Positions 1-8,970 of a DNA stretch of 64,000 bases are shown piece after piece; positions within the stretch are counted from its first letter, which is position 1, and each line of letters begins with the position of its first letter. The stretch is from assembly GCF_004344915.1 (NCBI RefSeq), contig NZ_SKFG01000008.1, positions 62,001 to 126,000 of the forward strand, given 5' to 3'. The notes under the pieces were generated by a model. It ran no database searches and was not told where the DNA came from. It saw only the letters and a list, made by a program, of their open reading frames with translations. Both the position numbers and the translations under genes were made by a program. The stretch is from Paenibacillus albiflavus. Lineage in GTDB: Bacteria > Bacillota > Bacilli > Paenibacillales > NBRC-103111.

Positions 1-427
1 GACAACAGATGAAATCTATACCGAAACACTTGCGCTTGCGAAGAAAGAAGCGAAGAAAGCAATCAAGAACGTGCTTAAAGGTTATTTACCTGAGCGCATG
101 ATCCCTTTCATTGTGCAAAAGGCTGGGCTGCCAGAAGATCTCACGTACGATAATATTCCGAAACAACCGTGGTTAGAGATGGCGAAACTGATTCAAACAT
201 TCCCGATTGAAATCAATGGAACGCTATCGATTGAAGAGGCTTTTGTAACAGGCGGCGGTGTCAATATCAAGGAAATCGATCCGAAGTCAATGGAATCGAA
301 GCTAATGTCAGGACTCTATTTCTGTGGGGAAATTCTCGATGTGCATGGGTACACGGGCGGATACAATATAACCGCTGCATTCTCAACAGGCTATACAGCT
401 GGCCAGCATGCAGCGCAATTCTACTAA
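1..427 (+). CDS. NAD(P)/FAD-dependent oxidoreductase, HI0933/BaiN family (3' part)
   Basis: The reading frame is open from the window edge (first full codon at base 2), so this is the C-terminal part of a longer gene. The visible protein carries the family's C-terminal FAD-contact region: FVTGGGVNIKEID, then GLYFCGEILDVHG, then GGYNITAAFSTGY, which close the FAD-binding Rossmann fold in HI0933-like flavoproteins. These are cytoplasmic flavoenzymes of mostly unknown physiological substrate; some members reduce bile-acid or related substrates. An internal GTG at 71 is not the true start, because codons upstream (TTDEIYTETLALAKKEAKK) continue the domain. The stop TAA at 425-427 is followed about 75 bp later by lepB. 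The substrate cannot be told from this fragment. Confidence 0.85.
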   Translation, partial: TTDEIYTETLALAKKEAKKAIKNVLKGYLPERMIPFIVQKAGLPEDLTYDNIPKQPWLEMAKLIQTFPIEINGTLSIEEAFVTGGGVNIKEIDPKSMESKLMSGLYFCGEILDVHGYTGGYNITAAFSTGYTAGQHAAQFY

Positions 428-501
428 CGTGAGTACCCCCTCTTAAACCTTTGCATTCGATAATGTAAGATGATATATTTTTTCTATAAAATGTAAAGCA
501 G

Positions 502-1062
502 GTGAGTATTATCAAAATACTAAAGGAAGTATGGAGTTGGGTGCAATCTTTGCTTATAGCTGTAGTGCTTGTGCTTATTATAGGTATTTATCTCTTTCAA
601 CCATATAAGGTAAATGGCGAGTCGATGGTTCCGACTTTGCATAATAATGAAAGAATCTATGTATCCAAGCTCATGCATACGTTCTCGTACTTGCCAGACT
701 ATGGCGACATCGTCATCTTAGATAGCCGAGTTGATCGCCCATATACATTCAAGGATGCATTCCTGGGTCACCCTGTCATTCAATTCATTGCAGGAGTCGA
801 AGATGGAAGAACCAATTATGTTAAACGTGTTATTGGTAAACCGGGCGATACGATCACGATCAAGGATAACAAAGTTTATCGTAATGGCGCTGCACTTGAC
901 GAGCCATATATCAACGGTCCGATGAACTATAACACGGATGAGGTTTGGAATGTGCCTGAAGGTTCTATTTTTGTACTGGGAGATAACCGCAACAACAGCT
1001 TAGATAGTCGTAAAATGGGAAATATCCCGCTTGATCATGTACTCGGTATTAAAGTTTTCTAA
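502..1062 (+). CDS. lepB: Signal peptidase I (S26 family)
   Basis: Membrane-anchored serine protease that removes signal peptides from exported preproteins on the outer face of the membrane. The 186-residue product has one N-terminal membrane segment (about residues 13-33) and the catalytic Ser in NGESMVPTL (Ser41). The general-base Lys lies in YVKRVIGKPGD (Lys108), and the conserved box E is LGDNRNNSLDSR. Size and single anchor match Bacillus SipS-type enzymes. The start is GTG at 502; no convincing Shine-Dalgarno is visible at a good distance (only AAAGCAG right before it), so the start is the least certain part. It lies between an unrelated flavoprotein gene and the argS T-box, and is probably its own transcription unit. 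Confidence 0.93.
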   Translation: MSIIKILKEVWSWVQSLLIAVVLVLIIGIYLFQPYKVNGESMVPTLHNNERIYVSKLMHTFSYLPDYGDIVILDSRVDRPYTFKDAFLGHPVIQFIAGVEDGRTNYVKRVIGKPGDTITIKDNKVYRNGAALDEPYINGPMNYNTDEVWNVPEGSIFVLGDNRNNSLDSRKMGNIPLDHVLGIKVF

Positions 1063-1129
1063 AATATTCGGAATTTCTTGGCACTTACTTATTGATAATT
1101 AGATATGGATTCGATATAATAGCTGCAAT

Positions 1130-1408
1130 TTAACATTTCAAATCAATGATTGGGACAGTATTCAAGGAACCTTACGTTCAGCGAGCCGAGACTAGTGTGA
1201 GTCGGTACGTAACCTATGAAGAAGCGCACCCATGAGATATCCTCACAAAGGTTAGATGTGTATACACTGACTAAGTATGATGGATCGGCTAACGCCGTTA
1301 ACGTTTGAGTGGTTGTAAGTGTGGCAGTATGCGGCTTCACTTATAGCACAAAGGGTGGTACCACGGGAACTATAGCTCTCGTCTCTTTATTGAGACGAGA
1401 GCTTTTTT
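1130..1408 (+). promoter_or_regulatory. T-box leader of argS (tRNA-Arg sensing)
   Basis: The untranslated leader of argS contains the canonical T-box element AAGGGTGGTACCACGGG (1351-1367), whose bulge pairs with the acceptor end of uncharged tRNA. It is followed by an intrinsic terminator: stem arms 1374-1385 and 1390-1402, then TTTTTT. Upstream, about 1140-1240 folds as stem I with an AGCGAG-type bulge. The most likely specifier is CGC at 1225-1227 (context GAAG-CGC-ACCC), an arginine codon followed by A/C; this choice is tentative. Uncharged tRNA-Arg would stabilise the antiterminator and allow argS transcription. Confidence 0.92.
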
Positions 1409-1434
1409 GCGTTAGATAGAGGAGGGATTCATAC

Positions 1435-3141
1435 ATGATTCAAAAGCGTGTCGTTACAACATTATTACAGTCATTTGTTCCAATGGATAAAAATCAAATT
1501 GCAGCTTTGCTTGAACCACCGCCGCAGTTGGCGCTTGGTGACTTAGCTTTTCCCTGCTTTGCTCTTGCGAAATCCATGCGTAAATCTCCTGCTGCTATCG
1601 CTGTGGACATTGCAGAGCAAATTAACAGCCTGGGAAGAAGCGGTATCCACGCCCAGGCAGCTGGCGCCTATCTCAACTTCTACTTAGATCGCAAAGAATA
1701 CGGTAGTCTGCTGCTCGATGTGATCCTGCAAGAGCATTTTGGTCAATCACAGATTGGTAATGGTATTCGTATCATCATCGACATGTCTTCACCTAACATC
1801 GCGAAACCGTTCGGCATCGGACATTTACGCTCAACTGTTATCGGCGGTGCTCTATATCGCATGTACACAGCATTAGGGTATGAAGCAGTCCGTGTGAATC
1901 ACCTTGGAGATTGGGGAACACAGTTCGGAAAGATGATTGCAGCTTATAAGCGCTGGGGAAATGCTGATCAGTTACAATCATTAACGATCAAACAATGCTT
2001 GGACCTCTACGTTAAATTCCATGATGAAGCAGAAGCTGAGCCTGAGCTGGAGATCGAAGCCCGTCATTGGTTTCTTAAGCTTGAACAAGGCGATGAAGAA
2101 GCTCACAAACTATGGCAATTCTTCGTGTCTATTAGCTTGGAAGAATTCGAGCGCATGTATCGGCAGCTAGACGTGAAGTTCGATCATTATCTTGGTGAAA
2201 GCTTCTACAATGATAAAATGGACGCTGTCGTGCAAGAATTGCGTACGCATTCCTTACTTGAAGAAAGTGATGGCGCACTTGTTGTTCGACTTGATGAACA
2301 CAATATACCACCTTGCCTCATTCTGAAATCTGATGGTACGACCATCTATCCGACCCGGGATCTCGCAACAGCTATTTATCGTTATGATACGATGCGTGGA
2401 GATCGTCTGCTCTATGTTGTCGGGAATGAGCAAACACTGCATTTTAACCAAGTGTTCTCCGTCTTGAATAAGATGGGTAGAGCATGGTCTAAGGAATGTG
2501 AGCATGTCTCCTTCGGCCTCATGAAATTTGAAGGCAAGAAAATGTCAACACGCAGAGGTAAAGTTATTTTTCTCGAAGAAGTGCTTTCAGAAGCGATAGA
2601 GCATGCTAAGGCGATTATCGAACAGAAAAATCCAGACTTATCTGACAAGGATAACGTTGCAGAAGCCGTAGGAATCGGTGCGATTCTGTTTGGCGACCTG
2701 AAGAACAACCGGATGAATGAAGTGAATTTTTCCATGGAGGATGCCCTAAATTTTGATGGAGAAACAGGTCCATATGTACAATACACCTATGCTCGTACTC
2801 AAAGCGTACTAAGCAAAGGCAACATGGCACACGTTGAACTACTTGAAATTCCAACAGAAGGCTTGCATGTGTTGGAATCCGATGCTGCTTGGGATTTAAT
2901 TAACGAATTAGCTAACTATCCTGCCGTGCTGCAAAAGGGAACAGAGAAGAATGAGCCTTCTATCATAGCTCGTTATCTCCTACTCGTCTGCCGAAAATTC
3001 AACCTTTTCTATCATGAGGAACGTATTCTTGTAGATGATGAATCGATTCGAACCATCAAGTTACAAATCACTTGTGCCACGGGCAAAGTGCTTAAGCTTG
3101 GATTGAACCTACTCGGCATCCAATCCCCTGAGCAAATGTAA
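1435..3141 (+). CDS. argS: Arginyl-tRNA synthetase
   Basis: Class I synthetase that charges tRNA-Arg in the cytoplasm. The 568-residue protein has an N-terminal Add1-like domain, then the HIGH-equivalent motif SSPNIAKPFGIGHLRSTVIG (about residues 119-138). The ArgRS motif HLGDWGTQFG and the KMSKS-equivalent EGKKMSTRRG follow. The C-terminal DALR anticodon-binding domain is visible in RYLLLVCRKFNLFYHEERIL. ATG at 1435 follows GAGGAGGG at a good spacing. It is controlled by the T-box directly upstream and ends at a strong terminator. The length is slightly above the usual 550-560 residues. Confidence 0.97.
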   Translation: MIQKRVVTTLLQSFVPMDKNQIAALLEPPPQLALGDLAFPCFALAKSMRKSPAAIAVDIAEQINSLGRSGIHAQAAGAYLNFYLDRKEYGSLLLDVILQEHFGQSQIGNGIRIIIDMSSPNIAKPFGIGHLRSTVIGGALYRMYTALGYEAVRVNHLGDWGTQFGKMIAAYKRWGNADQLQSLTIKQCLDLYVKFHDEAEAEPELEIEARHWFLKLEQGDEEAHKLWQFFVSISLEEFERMYRQLDVKFDHYLGESFYNDKMDAVVQELRTHSLLEESDGALVVRLDEHNIPPCLILKSDGTTIYPTRDLATAIYRYDTMRGDRLLYVVGNEQTLHFNQVFSVLNKMGRAWSKECEHVSFGLMKFEGKKMSTRRGKVIFLEEVLSEAIEHAKAIIEQKNPDLSDKDNVAEAVGIGAILFGDLKNNRMNEVNFSMEDALNFDGETGPYVQYTYARTQSVLSKGNMAHVELLEIPTEGLHVLESDAAWDLINELANYPAVLQKGTEKNEPSIIARYLLLVCRKFNLFYHEERILVDDESIRTIKLQITCATGKVLKLGLNLLGIQSPEQM

Positions 3142-3184
3142 ATTTAACCGAACTCTCCCGAGAGCATACATCTTCCCTTATCTC

Positions 3185-3219
3185 GACTTAAGCTTTGCGA
3201 AAGCTTAAGTCTATTTTTT
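3185..3219 (+). terminator. Intrinsic terminator after argS
   Basis: Perfect 12-bp stem GACTTAAGCTTT / AAAGCTTAAGTC with a GCG loop, followed by TATTTTTT. It closes the argS transcript. Confidence 0.9.
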
Positions 3220-3325
3220 CTGCATATTACGACAAAATATTATTTTTATTATTCGAAATTATAGAATTAATGTCGAAAATCTATTAAACTATTACGAGAT
3301 CATGAATAGTTTAGGAGAAAAGAAC

Positions 3326-4771
3326 ATGAGACCTACCAGACAGCTTAGAAAACTGCCGCGATTACTCGCAGTTGTGCTTGCAGTAGGGATGTTTATTGGT
3401 CATGTAAATACAGCAAATGCCGACTCATCATCGAACACTACCGATATAGTGGATCCCTCTCAAATGATTACCTACGAATTGATGTTACAGCAAATCGATC
3501 AGCTTGCAGAAGCCTATCCAGAATTAATTGAAGTGAAATCCATTGGGACAACGGCTTTTGGACGTGAAATCAAGGCCGTGAAGCTTGGAAAAGGAGAAGC
3601 GAGTGTACTTATCGATGCCTCCCAGCATGCCAGGGAATGGATCGGAACGAATCTCGTTATGCACATGATCGATCGATATGCTTACGCTTACGAGCACAAT
3701 ATGAAATATAATCAGTACATCGTACGTGAATTGCTCGATAACTGCTCCATTTGGTTCGTTCCGATGGTTAATCCTGATGGCGTTACACTTCAACAGAAGG
3801 GATTAAACGCTTTTCCAGCAAACTATCATGCCAGCTTAATCCAAATGAACGGTAACAGCACGAATTTTAATCATTGGAAAGCCAATGCCCAGGGCATTGA
3901 TATTAATCGACAGTATCCAGCCATGTGGGATAGCATTCGCGATGTCTCCAAATTTCCCACGTTTAAGAATTATAAGGGTACAGCCCCCGCTGTAGCAGCA
4001 GAAGCTAGAAGCATGATTGATTTTACCTACGAAATTGATCCAGAGATTGCGCTATCTTATCATACATCAGGTGAAATATTGTACTGGTATTTCAATACGA
4101 AGCCAGAACATTTAGCTCGTGATAAAGCGATGGCTGACACGATTACTCGCATGACAGGATACAGCCAATTTAAGCCTACGAAAGACCCTTCTGGCGGCGG
4201 CTTCACAGATTGGTTCATTCAAGACTTCAATCGACCTGGGTTTACTTTGGAGCTTGGAGGCTACCTGGAGGAGACAAGTCTCCCACTCTCGGCCTTCCCT
4301 GGCATTTGGGGGAAGAATCAAGATATTGGACTTTACACAGCCGCTGAGGGATATAAATTATGGCGGGAACGTCCTGCAATGGTTAAAGCTAGCGAGAATA
4401 TTCAATTGCTAGAAACAGCCAAACTATACAATCGTCCCGATGAAGCTTATCCTGTCGGCGAAGAGCTTTCTGGCAAAGTAACGACCGAAGCTAAGCTTGG
4501 CGACTGGTACCGAATATCGACATGGCTCGGTTCAAAGTGGATACATCTCGATTCTATCCCTTATCTGCAAGGACATAGCGAGAAGTACACAGAAACCATC
4601 GAGTTGGTAGATCAAACGATTTTATATTCTCATCCAAATCAAGATGGCAAAGGAAAGCTTGGCGAACTAACGCCACAATCCGTTGAAGCCTTGGAGCGCT
4701 GGAATGACTGGGTGCTCATCAACACTTGGTTTGGCACAAGTTGGATTCAGATGAATACATCACAGCACTAG
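3326..4771 (+). CDS. Secreted M14 zinc carboxypeptidase with C-terminal SH3-like repeats
   Basis: Predicted extracellular metallocarboxypeptidase. ATG at 3326 is preferred over the in-frame ATG at 3302 because TAGGAG (3312-3317) lies 8 nt before it. The protein then begins with a basic n-region and hydrophobic core ending near VNTANA, a signal peptide. Peptidase residues counted from this start are the zinc ligands His101 and Glu104 in QHAREW, His246 in SYHTSGE, and the catalytic Glu309 in FTLELGGY; NPDG is also present. After about residue 360 come two similar modules, each with a YxRP/YSHP opening and a closing W-STWLGSKWIHLD or W-INTWFGTSWIQM. They resemble cell-wall-binding SH3 domains. 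It may trim peptidoglycan peptides or exogenous peptides; the substrate is not determinable. Confidence 0.9.
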   Translation: MRPTRQLRKLPRLLAVVLAVGMFIGHVNTANADSSSNTTDIVDPSQMITYELMLQQIDQLAEAYPELIEVKSIGTTAFGREIKAVKLGKGEASVLIDASQHAREWIGTNLVMHMIDRYAYAYEHNMKYNQYIVRELLDNCSIWFVPMVNPDGVTLQQKGLNAFPANYHASLIQMNGNSTNFNHWKANAQGIDINRQYPAMWDSIRDVSKFPTFKNYKGTAPAVAAEARSMIDFTYEIDPEIALSYHTSGEILYWYFNTKPEHLARDKAMADTITRMTGYSQFKPTKDPSGGGFTDWFIQDFNRPGFTLELGGYLEETSLPLSAFPGIWGKNQDIGLYTAAEGYKLWRERPAMVKASENIQLLETAKLYNRPDEAYPVGEELSGKVTTEAKLGDWYRISTWLGSKWIHLDSIPYLQGHSEKYTETIELVDQTILYSHPNQDGKGKLGELTPQSVEALERWNDWVLINTWFGTSWIQMNTSQH

Positions 4772-4800
4772 CAGTCAATCCAACATAAAACTACTTAGCA

Positions 4801-4834
4801 AAGATGGCTTCTTAAAACGGAAGTCATCTTTTTA
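4801..4834 (+). terminator. Intrinsic terminator after the carboxypeptidase gene
   Basis: Stem AAGATGGCTTC / GAAGTCATCTT (one G-U pair), 8-nt loop, then TTTTAA. Confidence 0.8.
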
Positions 4835-4907
4835 ATGTGTCATTTATGATTGAATAAATCCGCCTCAATAGGTTATATTCATATCATTACATCAAGGGAG
4901 AGCTATA

Positions 4908-6071
4908 GTGGGTACATATTTATTTCCAATTAAAACAGCATTCATAACGTTTCCGATTGCGGCATTCTTCTTGACCATGCCGTTTCTCATTTTTCAATAT
5001 CGCAAATACAGCTACATCAACTGGATACGAGCAAGCGTGCTGTATTCCATGCTGCTCTTTATCATGACAGCGTACTATCTTGTTATCCTCCCGCTTCCTA
5101 ATACGAGAAATACATGCGCAACGCAAAATCCAAATTCGCATTTCATGTCACTCATTCCTTTTACATTCGTCACGGATTTTCTAAATGAGGTGAATCTCGA
5201 TTGGTCTGCTCCAATGACTTATATACGGCTATTTAAAGAACGCGCCTTCCTTCAGGTCATCTTTAATTTCTTGCTGCTCATGCCGTTAGGCATCTATCTC
5301 AGATACTACTTCCGCCGCTCATGGAAAGCAGCGCTCTTGATATCGTTTAGCACGTCTTTATTTTTTGAAGTTACTCAGCTTACCGGCTTATACGGTATAT
5401 ATAATTGCCCTTACCGTCTATTCGATGTGGATGACCTGCTGCTTAATACAAGCGGAGCGATGCTCGGATTTGCGATTACGCCACTGATTACATCCATGCT
5501 GCCACAATCTAACCAGCTTGATGCGAATAAGGATCTGATCAATCGTCCGGTTGGATTCGTACAAAGATTCCTTGCGCTAATCATTGATTGGACTATAGTA
5601 GGGATTGCATCCCCTCTCTTATTTCTTATCGGCTCACTTATTCTGCCTAATAGCATTGGTACCTTAGGCAGAAATGTAAATTCCATCGCATGGCTCTTTA
5701 TATCCATTTGTATTTATTTCATGCTCATTCCAAGCATGAAAGATGGGCAAACATTTGGCAAATGGCTGCTACGAATCAAGGTTGTCGGCGCTCACGGACG
5801 TGTTACTTTTAATGAATTGTTCAAACGTTATGCCTTGCTGTATGGTGTAATTGGAATTCCAAATTGGGTGTTATCCCCGATTCTAGCAAGCGGTGTATCA
5901 AACAGCATATTCATTCAACTGGCTCTGGGACTAATTGTGTTTGCACTAAACATCTGGTTTATCTTTGATGTGCTGCGCAATTTATTTAAACGCAATAAAC
6001 AGCTATTCTACGAAAAATGGAGCGGTACACACCATATGCCCGTACCTCCTAAGCAAATTCAAGAAGAATAA
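4908..6071 (+). CDS. VanZ-like / RDD fusion membrane protein
   Basis: Integral membrane protein of 387 residues with two recognisable parts. Residues about 1-190 are VanZ-like, with several membrane helices and the segment FNFLLLMPLGIYLRYYFRRSWK followed by FEVTQLTGLYGIYN. Residues about 203-375 form an RDD domain, with VQRFLALIIDWTIV carrying the eponymous Arg/Asp pattern and FGKWLLRIKVVG the second motif. VanZ proteins are linked to glycopeptide or lipopeptide tolerance; RDD proteins are poorly characterised, some acting in ion transport. The two domains fused in this way recur in Bacillales. GTG at 4908 follows AAGGGAG with a good spacing. It is monocistronic and closed by a bidirectional hairpin. 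No specific function can be assigned. Confidence 0.82.
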   Translation: MGTYLFPIKTAFITFPIAAFFLTMPFLIFQYRKYSYINWIRASVLYSMLLFIMTAYYLVILPLPNTRNTCATQNPNSHFMSLIPFTFVTDFLNEVNLDWSAPMTYIRLFKERAFLQVIFNFLLLMPLGIYLRYYFRRSWKAALLISFSTSLFFEVTQLTGLYGIYNCPYRLFDVDDLLLNTSGAMLGFAITPLITSMLPQSNQLDANKDLINRPVGFVQRFLALIIDWTIVGIASPLLFLIGSLILPNSIGTLGRNVNSIAWLFISICIYFMLIPSMKDGQTFGKWLLRIKVVGAHGRVTFNELFKRYALLYGVIGIPNWVLSPILASGVSNSIFIQLALGLIVFALNIWFIFDVLRNLFKRNKQLFYEKWSGTHHMPVPPKQIQEE

Positions 6072-6082
6072 AAAAACAGACA

Positions 6083-6125
6083 AAAGGCGCTCAAGAAGTT
6101 GTGAACTTCTGAGCGCCTTTCTTCT
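6083..6125. terminator. Bidirectional terminator between convergent genes
   Basis: Long stem AAAGGCGCTCAAGAAGTT / AACTTCTGAGCGCCTTT with a GTG loop. T-rich tracts follow on both strands (TTTCTTCTT on plus, TTTTGTCTGTTTTTTT on minus), so it can end both the VanZ-RDD gene and the minus-strand gene at 6176. Confidence 0.88.
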
Positions 6126-6175
6126 TGGTCAAGCGCATCTATGTCAATGCAGCGAAAGCCGCCACAGTTACACCA

Positions 6176-6553
6176 TTAAAGGTGGATGCCTGCATCAAAA
6201 CCACTAATTGCATCGTCAGCTGCAAGTGTATTGACGTAATCACTTGAATCCGGATCTATATCTTCTCCAATTTCATTCACCAAATGAGCTGGAATTGGAA
6301 TTGTATCGAGATTATATGCTTCATTATAAAGCTTAGCCTCTTCCCCCTGATTCACCTCAATTAGATCGCCTCCATAGGCTTGCACGATTTCAAGAGCTGA
6401 GGTGAGGTCTTGGTTGACCACATGAACGTGTAGTGCTGCTTTACCCCCATAATCGAACATTCCTGCAAGATAGCCAAGCTCTTCTAATGCATGCATCGCC
6501 AGCTTCGTGTCATCCTCTTCCCGAAACTGAACAAGAATCGGTCCTAAGCTCAT
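6176..6553 (-). CDS. Conserved-looking hypothetical protein, 125 aa
   Basis: The gene has a strong ribosome site (GAAAGGAG, 11-12 nt before ATG at 6553) and normal codon use, so it is very likely real. The acidic 125-residue product has no signal peptide or membrane segment. Its first 60 residues (QFREEDDTKLAMHALEELGYLAG ... AALHVHVVNQDLTSALEIVQAYGG) look like a beta-alpha-beta sensor or ferredoxin-like fold, as in ACT-type domains; this is a shape impression only. The C-terminus is a flexible acidic tail (IGEDIDPDSSDYVNTLAADDA). The function is not recognised. It is transcribed divergently from the small membrane protein gene at 6717. Confidence 0.75.
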   Translation of the reverse strand: MSLGPILVQFREEDDTKLAMHALEELGYLAGMFDYGGKAALHVHVVNQDLTSALEIVQAYGGDLIEVNQGEEAKLYNEAYNLDTIPIPAHLVNEIGEDIDPDSSDYVNTLAADDAISGFDAGIHL

Positions 6554-6716
6554 CTGGAGCAGCTCCTTTCACTTCCATCATTACGATGTAGCATCTGCAA
6601 TTGATTGAAATTCAATTCGCGGATCGAAATGAAACGAGCTGGCTTGTTCTTCTTTTTCGCTAGTCCAATGCATACATATAATAGAAGAATTCCTATACCA
6701 AAAGAGGTGTTCCGTC

Positions 6717-7025
6717 ATGTTTCAATCATCTGATACTCGGTTTGCCAAAATATTTGCCATTTTTGCATATATCTTATTCTTTCTTCCATTAATAGCGGCG
6801 CGAAATTCACGATTTGCTATGTATCATTGCAATCAGGGATTGGTGCTTTTATTAACCTTCATGGCATGCAATATGATGCTTGGACTTGTTCCTTTTATCG
6901 GTTGGCTGCTGCTGCCGCTTGCTAATCTGGGCATCGTATTTCTAATGTTTGTGGGCATGCTAAATGCTGCAGGCGGGATAATGCGTCCCCTTCCAATCAT
7001 TGGAAATATCAATCTTCTTCAGTAG
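6717..7025 (+). CDS. Small membrane protein, DUF4870/Tic20-like
   Basis: Predicted 102-residue membrane protein with about three to four hydrophobic helices (FAIFAYILFFLPLIA, GLVLLLTFMACNMML, LLLPLANLGIVFLMFVG). The segment RFAMYHCNQGLVLLL matches the FHxxQALLL-like signature of the DUF4870/Tic20-like family, whose function is unknown. ATG at 6717 follows AGAGGTG. Its last 17 bp overlap the end of the convergent inositol-phosphatase gene, so the two genes share their 3' ends without an intervening terminator. Confidence 0.72.
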   Translation: MFQSSDTRFAKIFAIFAYILFFLPLIAARNSRFAMYHCNQGLVLLLTFMACNMMLGLVPFIGWLLLPLANLGIVFLMFVGMLNAAGGIMRPLPIIGNINLLQ

Positions 7026-7839
7026 TCGTTAGCACAGCTCTAACTATACTCAGCAATTGTTCATGATGATCAGGGTGAGCAGCAACTAAGCATGGTATCT
7101 CTCGATCCCAACGATCAATCAGCATCCCATGATGATCTGTTACACGCACACCTGCTTCCATTGCAATTCGAACGCCTGCATATAGATCCTGCCCCTCCGA
7201 TCGATAAAGAACAATACCGCCCAAATCACCTCTAGCCAGCATCACCCATGTAAGGGATGGTGCCCAGAGACGCAGCACTCTTTTGAAAGAGGATTCTAAT
7301 GATTGTCTAAGTCGAAGAGCTGTCTCATCGGATTTACTTACCACATGCCCTTGTATCCACGAAAGCGTTGATTTCAATAGTTGTGGAACTGGACGATTTA
7401 CGACTGCGTATTCGTTCAGCCATGCGCCTTGCCCCTTTATAGCCCAATACGTTTCCTGCATATACGAATCATGAACGACTCCAAGTATCGTTTCTTGCTG
7501 ATAGCTCAATGAAATCGATACCCCGAATAAAGGCATGCCAATTGCAAAATTGTTCGTTCCATCAAGTGGATCAATATGCCATACATAAGGACTATGCTCT
7601 CCACTCTCCCCCGCTTCCTCACTATAGATGAGATGATGAGGAAAAGCTTTCATGATCATATCCACAATGGCCTGATCCGCCGCAAGGTCAATCTCTGTCA
7701 CTAGATCGCCAGACTCGTCTTTCAACTGAATGTCGAATTTATCCCGCAAACGGCTTCTTGCCATTTCCCCTGCCAATTTAGCCGCTTGAATCGCAACATC
7801 TCGTGCATGTAATAACGCTTGTTGATCCATCTCTATCAT
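7009..7839 (-). CDS. Inositol monophosphatase family protein
   Basis: Mg-dependent, Li-sensitive phosphatase family that hydrolyses inositol-1-phosphate or related phosphate monoesters. The 276-residue protein shows metal-site motif 1 as YSEEAGESG and motif 2 as WHIDPLDGTNNFAIG (ligands Asp, Asp of DPLDGT). The C-terminal motif, usually WDxAAG, is altered to QDLYAGVRIAMEAG, so the Trp is missing but the Asp remains. The ATG at 7839 is preceded by GAGGAGA; an internal Met three codons in is an alternative. SuhB-type and FIG/CysQ-type activities cannot be separated by motif alone. Confidence 0.88.
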   Translation of the reverse strand: MIEMDQQALLHARDVAIQAAKLAGEMARSRLRDKFDIQLKDESGDLVTEIDLAADQAIVDMIMKAFPHHLIYSEEAGESGEHSPYVWHIDPLDGTNNFAIGMPLFGVSISLSYQQETILGVVHDSYMQETYWAIKGQGAWLNEYAVVNRPVPQLLKSTLSWIQGHVVSKSDETALRLRQSLESSFKRVLRLWAPSLTWVMLARGDLGGIVLYRSEGQDLYAGVRIAMEAGVRVTDHHGMLIDRWDREIPCLVAAHPDHHEQLLSIVRAVLTTTEED

Positions 7840-7905
7840 TTATTCACGATCTCCTCACTTTTAGCTGTATTCCACTTAAAATAACATATTTATCTAATAA
7901 TTTGT

Positions 7906-7934
7906 TTGACAATAAGAGTCAAAATAAGTAATAA
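7906..7934 (+). promoter_or_regulatory. Candidate promoter of the aldolase gene
   Basis: A perfect -35 TTGACA (7906-7911) lies in AT-rich DNA, with TAATAA/TAATAG 17-20 bp downstream as a poor -10. It stands about 45-70 bp before the start at 7976. Confidence 0.4.
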
Positions 7935-7975
7935 TAGTTGCTAAAAACAAAATGCCGGAAGGGTAGGGGAAAAGC

Positions 7976-8950
7976 ATGACTGCATTAAAGCTTAATAATC
8001 ACAAAATTTTAGATTGCACGATTCGTGATGGGGGACTGGTGAACAACTGGGATTTTAGCGTGCAATTTGTACAAGATATGTATCGTGGACTTAGCGCCGC
8101 AGGCGTTGAATATATGGAAATCGGCTATAAAAACTCTCCAAAGCTACTAAAAGGTGCGGATGCTGGACCTTGGCGTTTTCTAAATGAAGACTTTCTTAAA
8201 GAAGTCATTCCGAATAAAACAGAAACGAAGCTATCCGCCCTTGTTGATATTGGTCGTGTCGATGAGAATGACATTCTGCTTCGCGAAGATTCCCAATTAG
8301 ATTTAATTCGTGTTGCCTGCTATGTGAAAGATCTTGAGAAAGGTCTGGCGCTTATACAGATGTTCCATGATAGGGGCTATGAAACATCCTTGAACATCAT
8401 GGCATTATCACATGTGATGGAGAATGAATTGCATGAAGCATTCCAACTTATTGCCAAGAGTCCTGTAGATGTTGTATACATCGTAGACTCCTACGGCTCA
8501 ATGGACTTCACAGACATCGATTACCTGGTAACGAAGTTCCAACGTCAGCTGCCTGAGAAAACACTTGGCATGCATATGCATAACAATTTACAGCTTGCTT
8601 TTGCTAACACATTAGTGGGTGCAAACAAAGGCGTTACTTTCCTTGATTCCTCCGTATACGGAATGGGACGTGCAGCAGGTAACTGCGCTACTGAGCTTCT
8701 TGTATCATACCTGAAGAACCCGCGTTACGAGCTTAAACCTGTGCTTGAAATTATTCAGAATCATATGATCGATATGCGTGAAAAAGTAGAATGGGGCTAT
8801 ATCATCCCTTACATGATCGCTGGTGCATTAAATGAACATCCACGCGTTGCTATGGCAGTACGTGATTCAGAGGACAGGGATAAATTCGCTGAGTTCTATG
8901 ATAAACTGACTTCACCAGAAATGAATTTTCCTAGTAAAATAAAAAAATAG
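7976..8950 (+). CDS. HMGL-like aldolase-domain protein
   Basis: TIM-barrel protein of the HMG-CoA lyase / DmpG aldolase superfamily, 324 residues. The N-terminal metal motif is KILDCTIRDGGLVNNWDF (DxTxRDGG), and the two metal-ligand histidines fall in LGMHMHNNLQLAFAN. The segment VDVVYIVDSYGSM corresponds to the strand before them. It lacks the C-terminal communication domain of DmpG (4-hydroxy-2-oxovalerate aldolase) and the extra domains of isopropylmalate or citramalate synthase. It should therefore be a stand-alone lyase or aldolase of unknown substrate. The ribosome site is GGAAGGG/GGGG before ATG 7976. Only 20 bp separate its stop from the end of the convergent response regulator gene. 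Confidence 0.8.
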   Translation: MTALKLNNHKILDCTIRDGGLVNNWDFSVQFVQDMYRGLSAAGVEYMEIGYKNSPKLLKGADAGPWRFLNEDFLKEVIPNKTETKLSALVDIGRVDENDILLREDSQLDLIRVACYVKDLEKGLALIQMFHDRGYETSLNIMALSHVMENELHEAFQLIAKSPVDVVYIVDSYGSMDFTDIDYLVTKFQRQLPEKTLGMHMHNNLQLAFANTLVGANKGVTFLDSSVYGMGRAAGNCATELLVSYLKNPRYELKPVLEIIQNHMIDMREKVEWGYIIPYMIAGALNEHPRVAMAVRDSEDRDKFAEFYDKLTSPEMNFPSKIKK

Positions 8951-8970
8951 TTCCTGATAAACCAATGGAG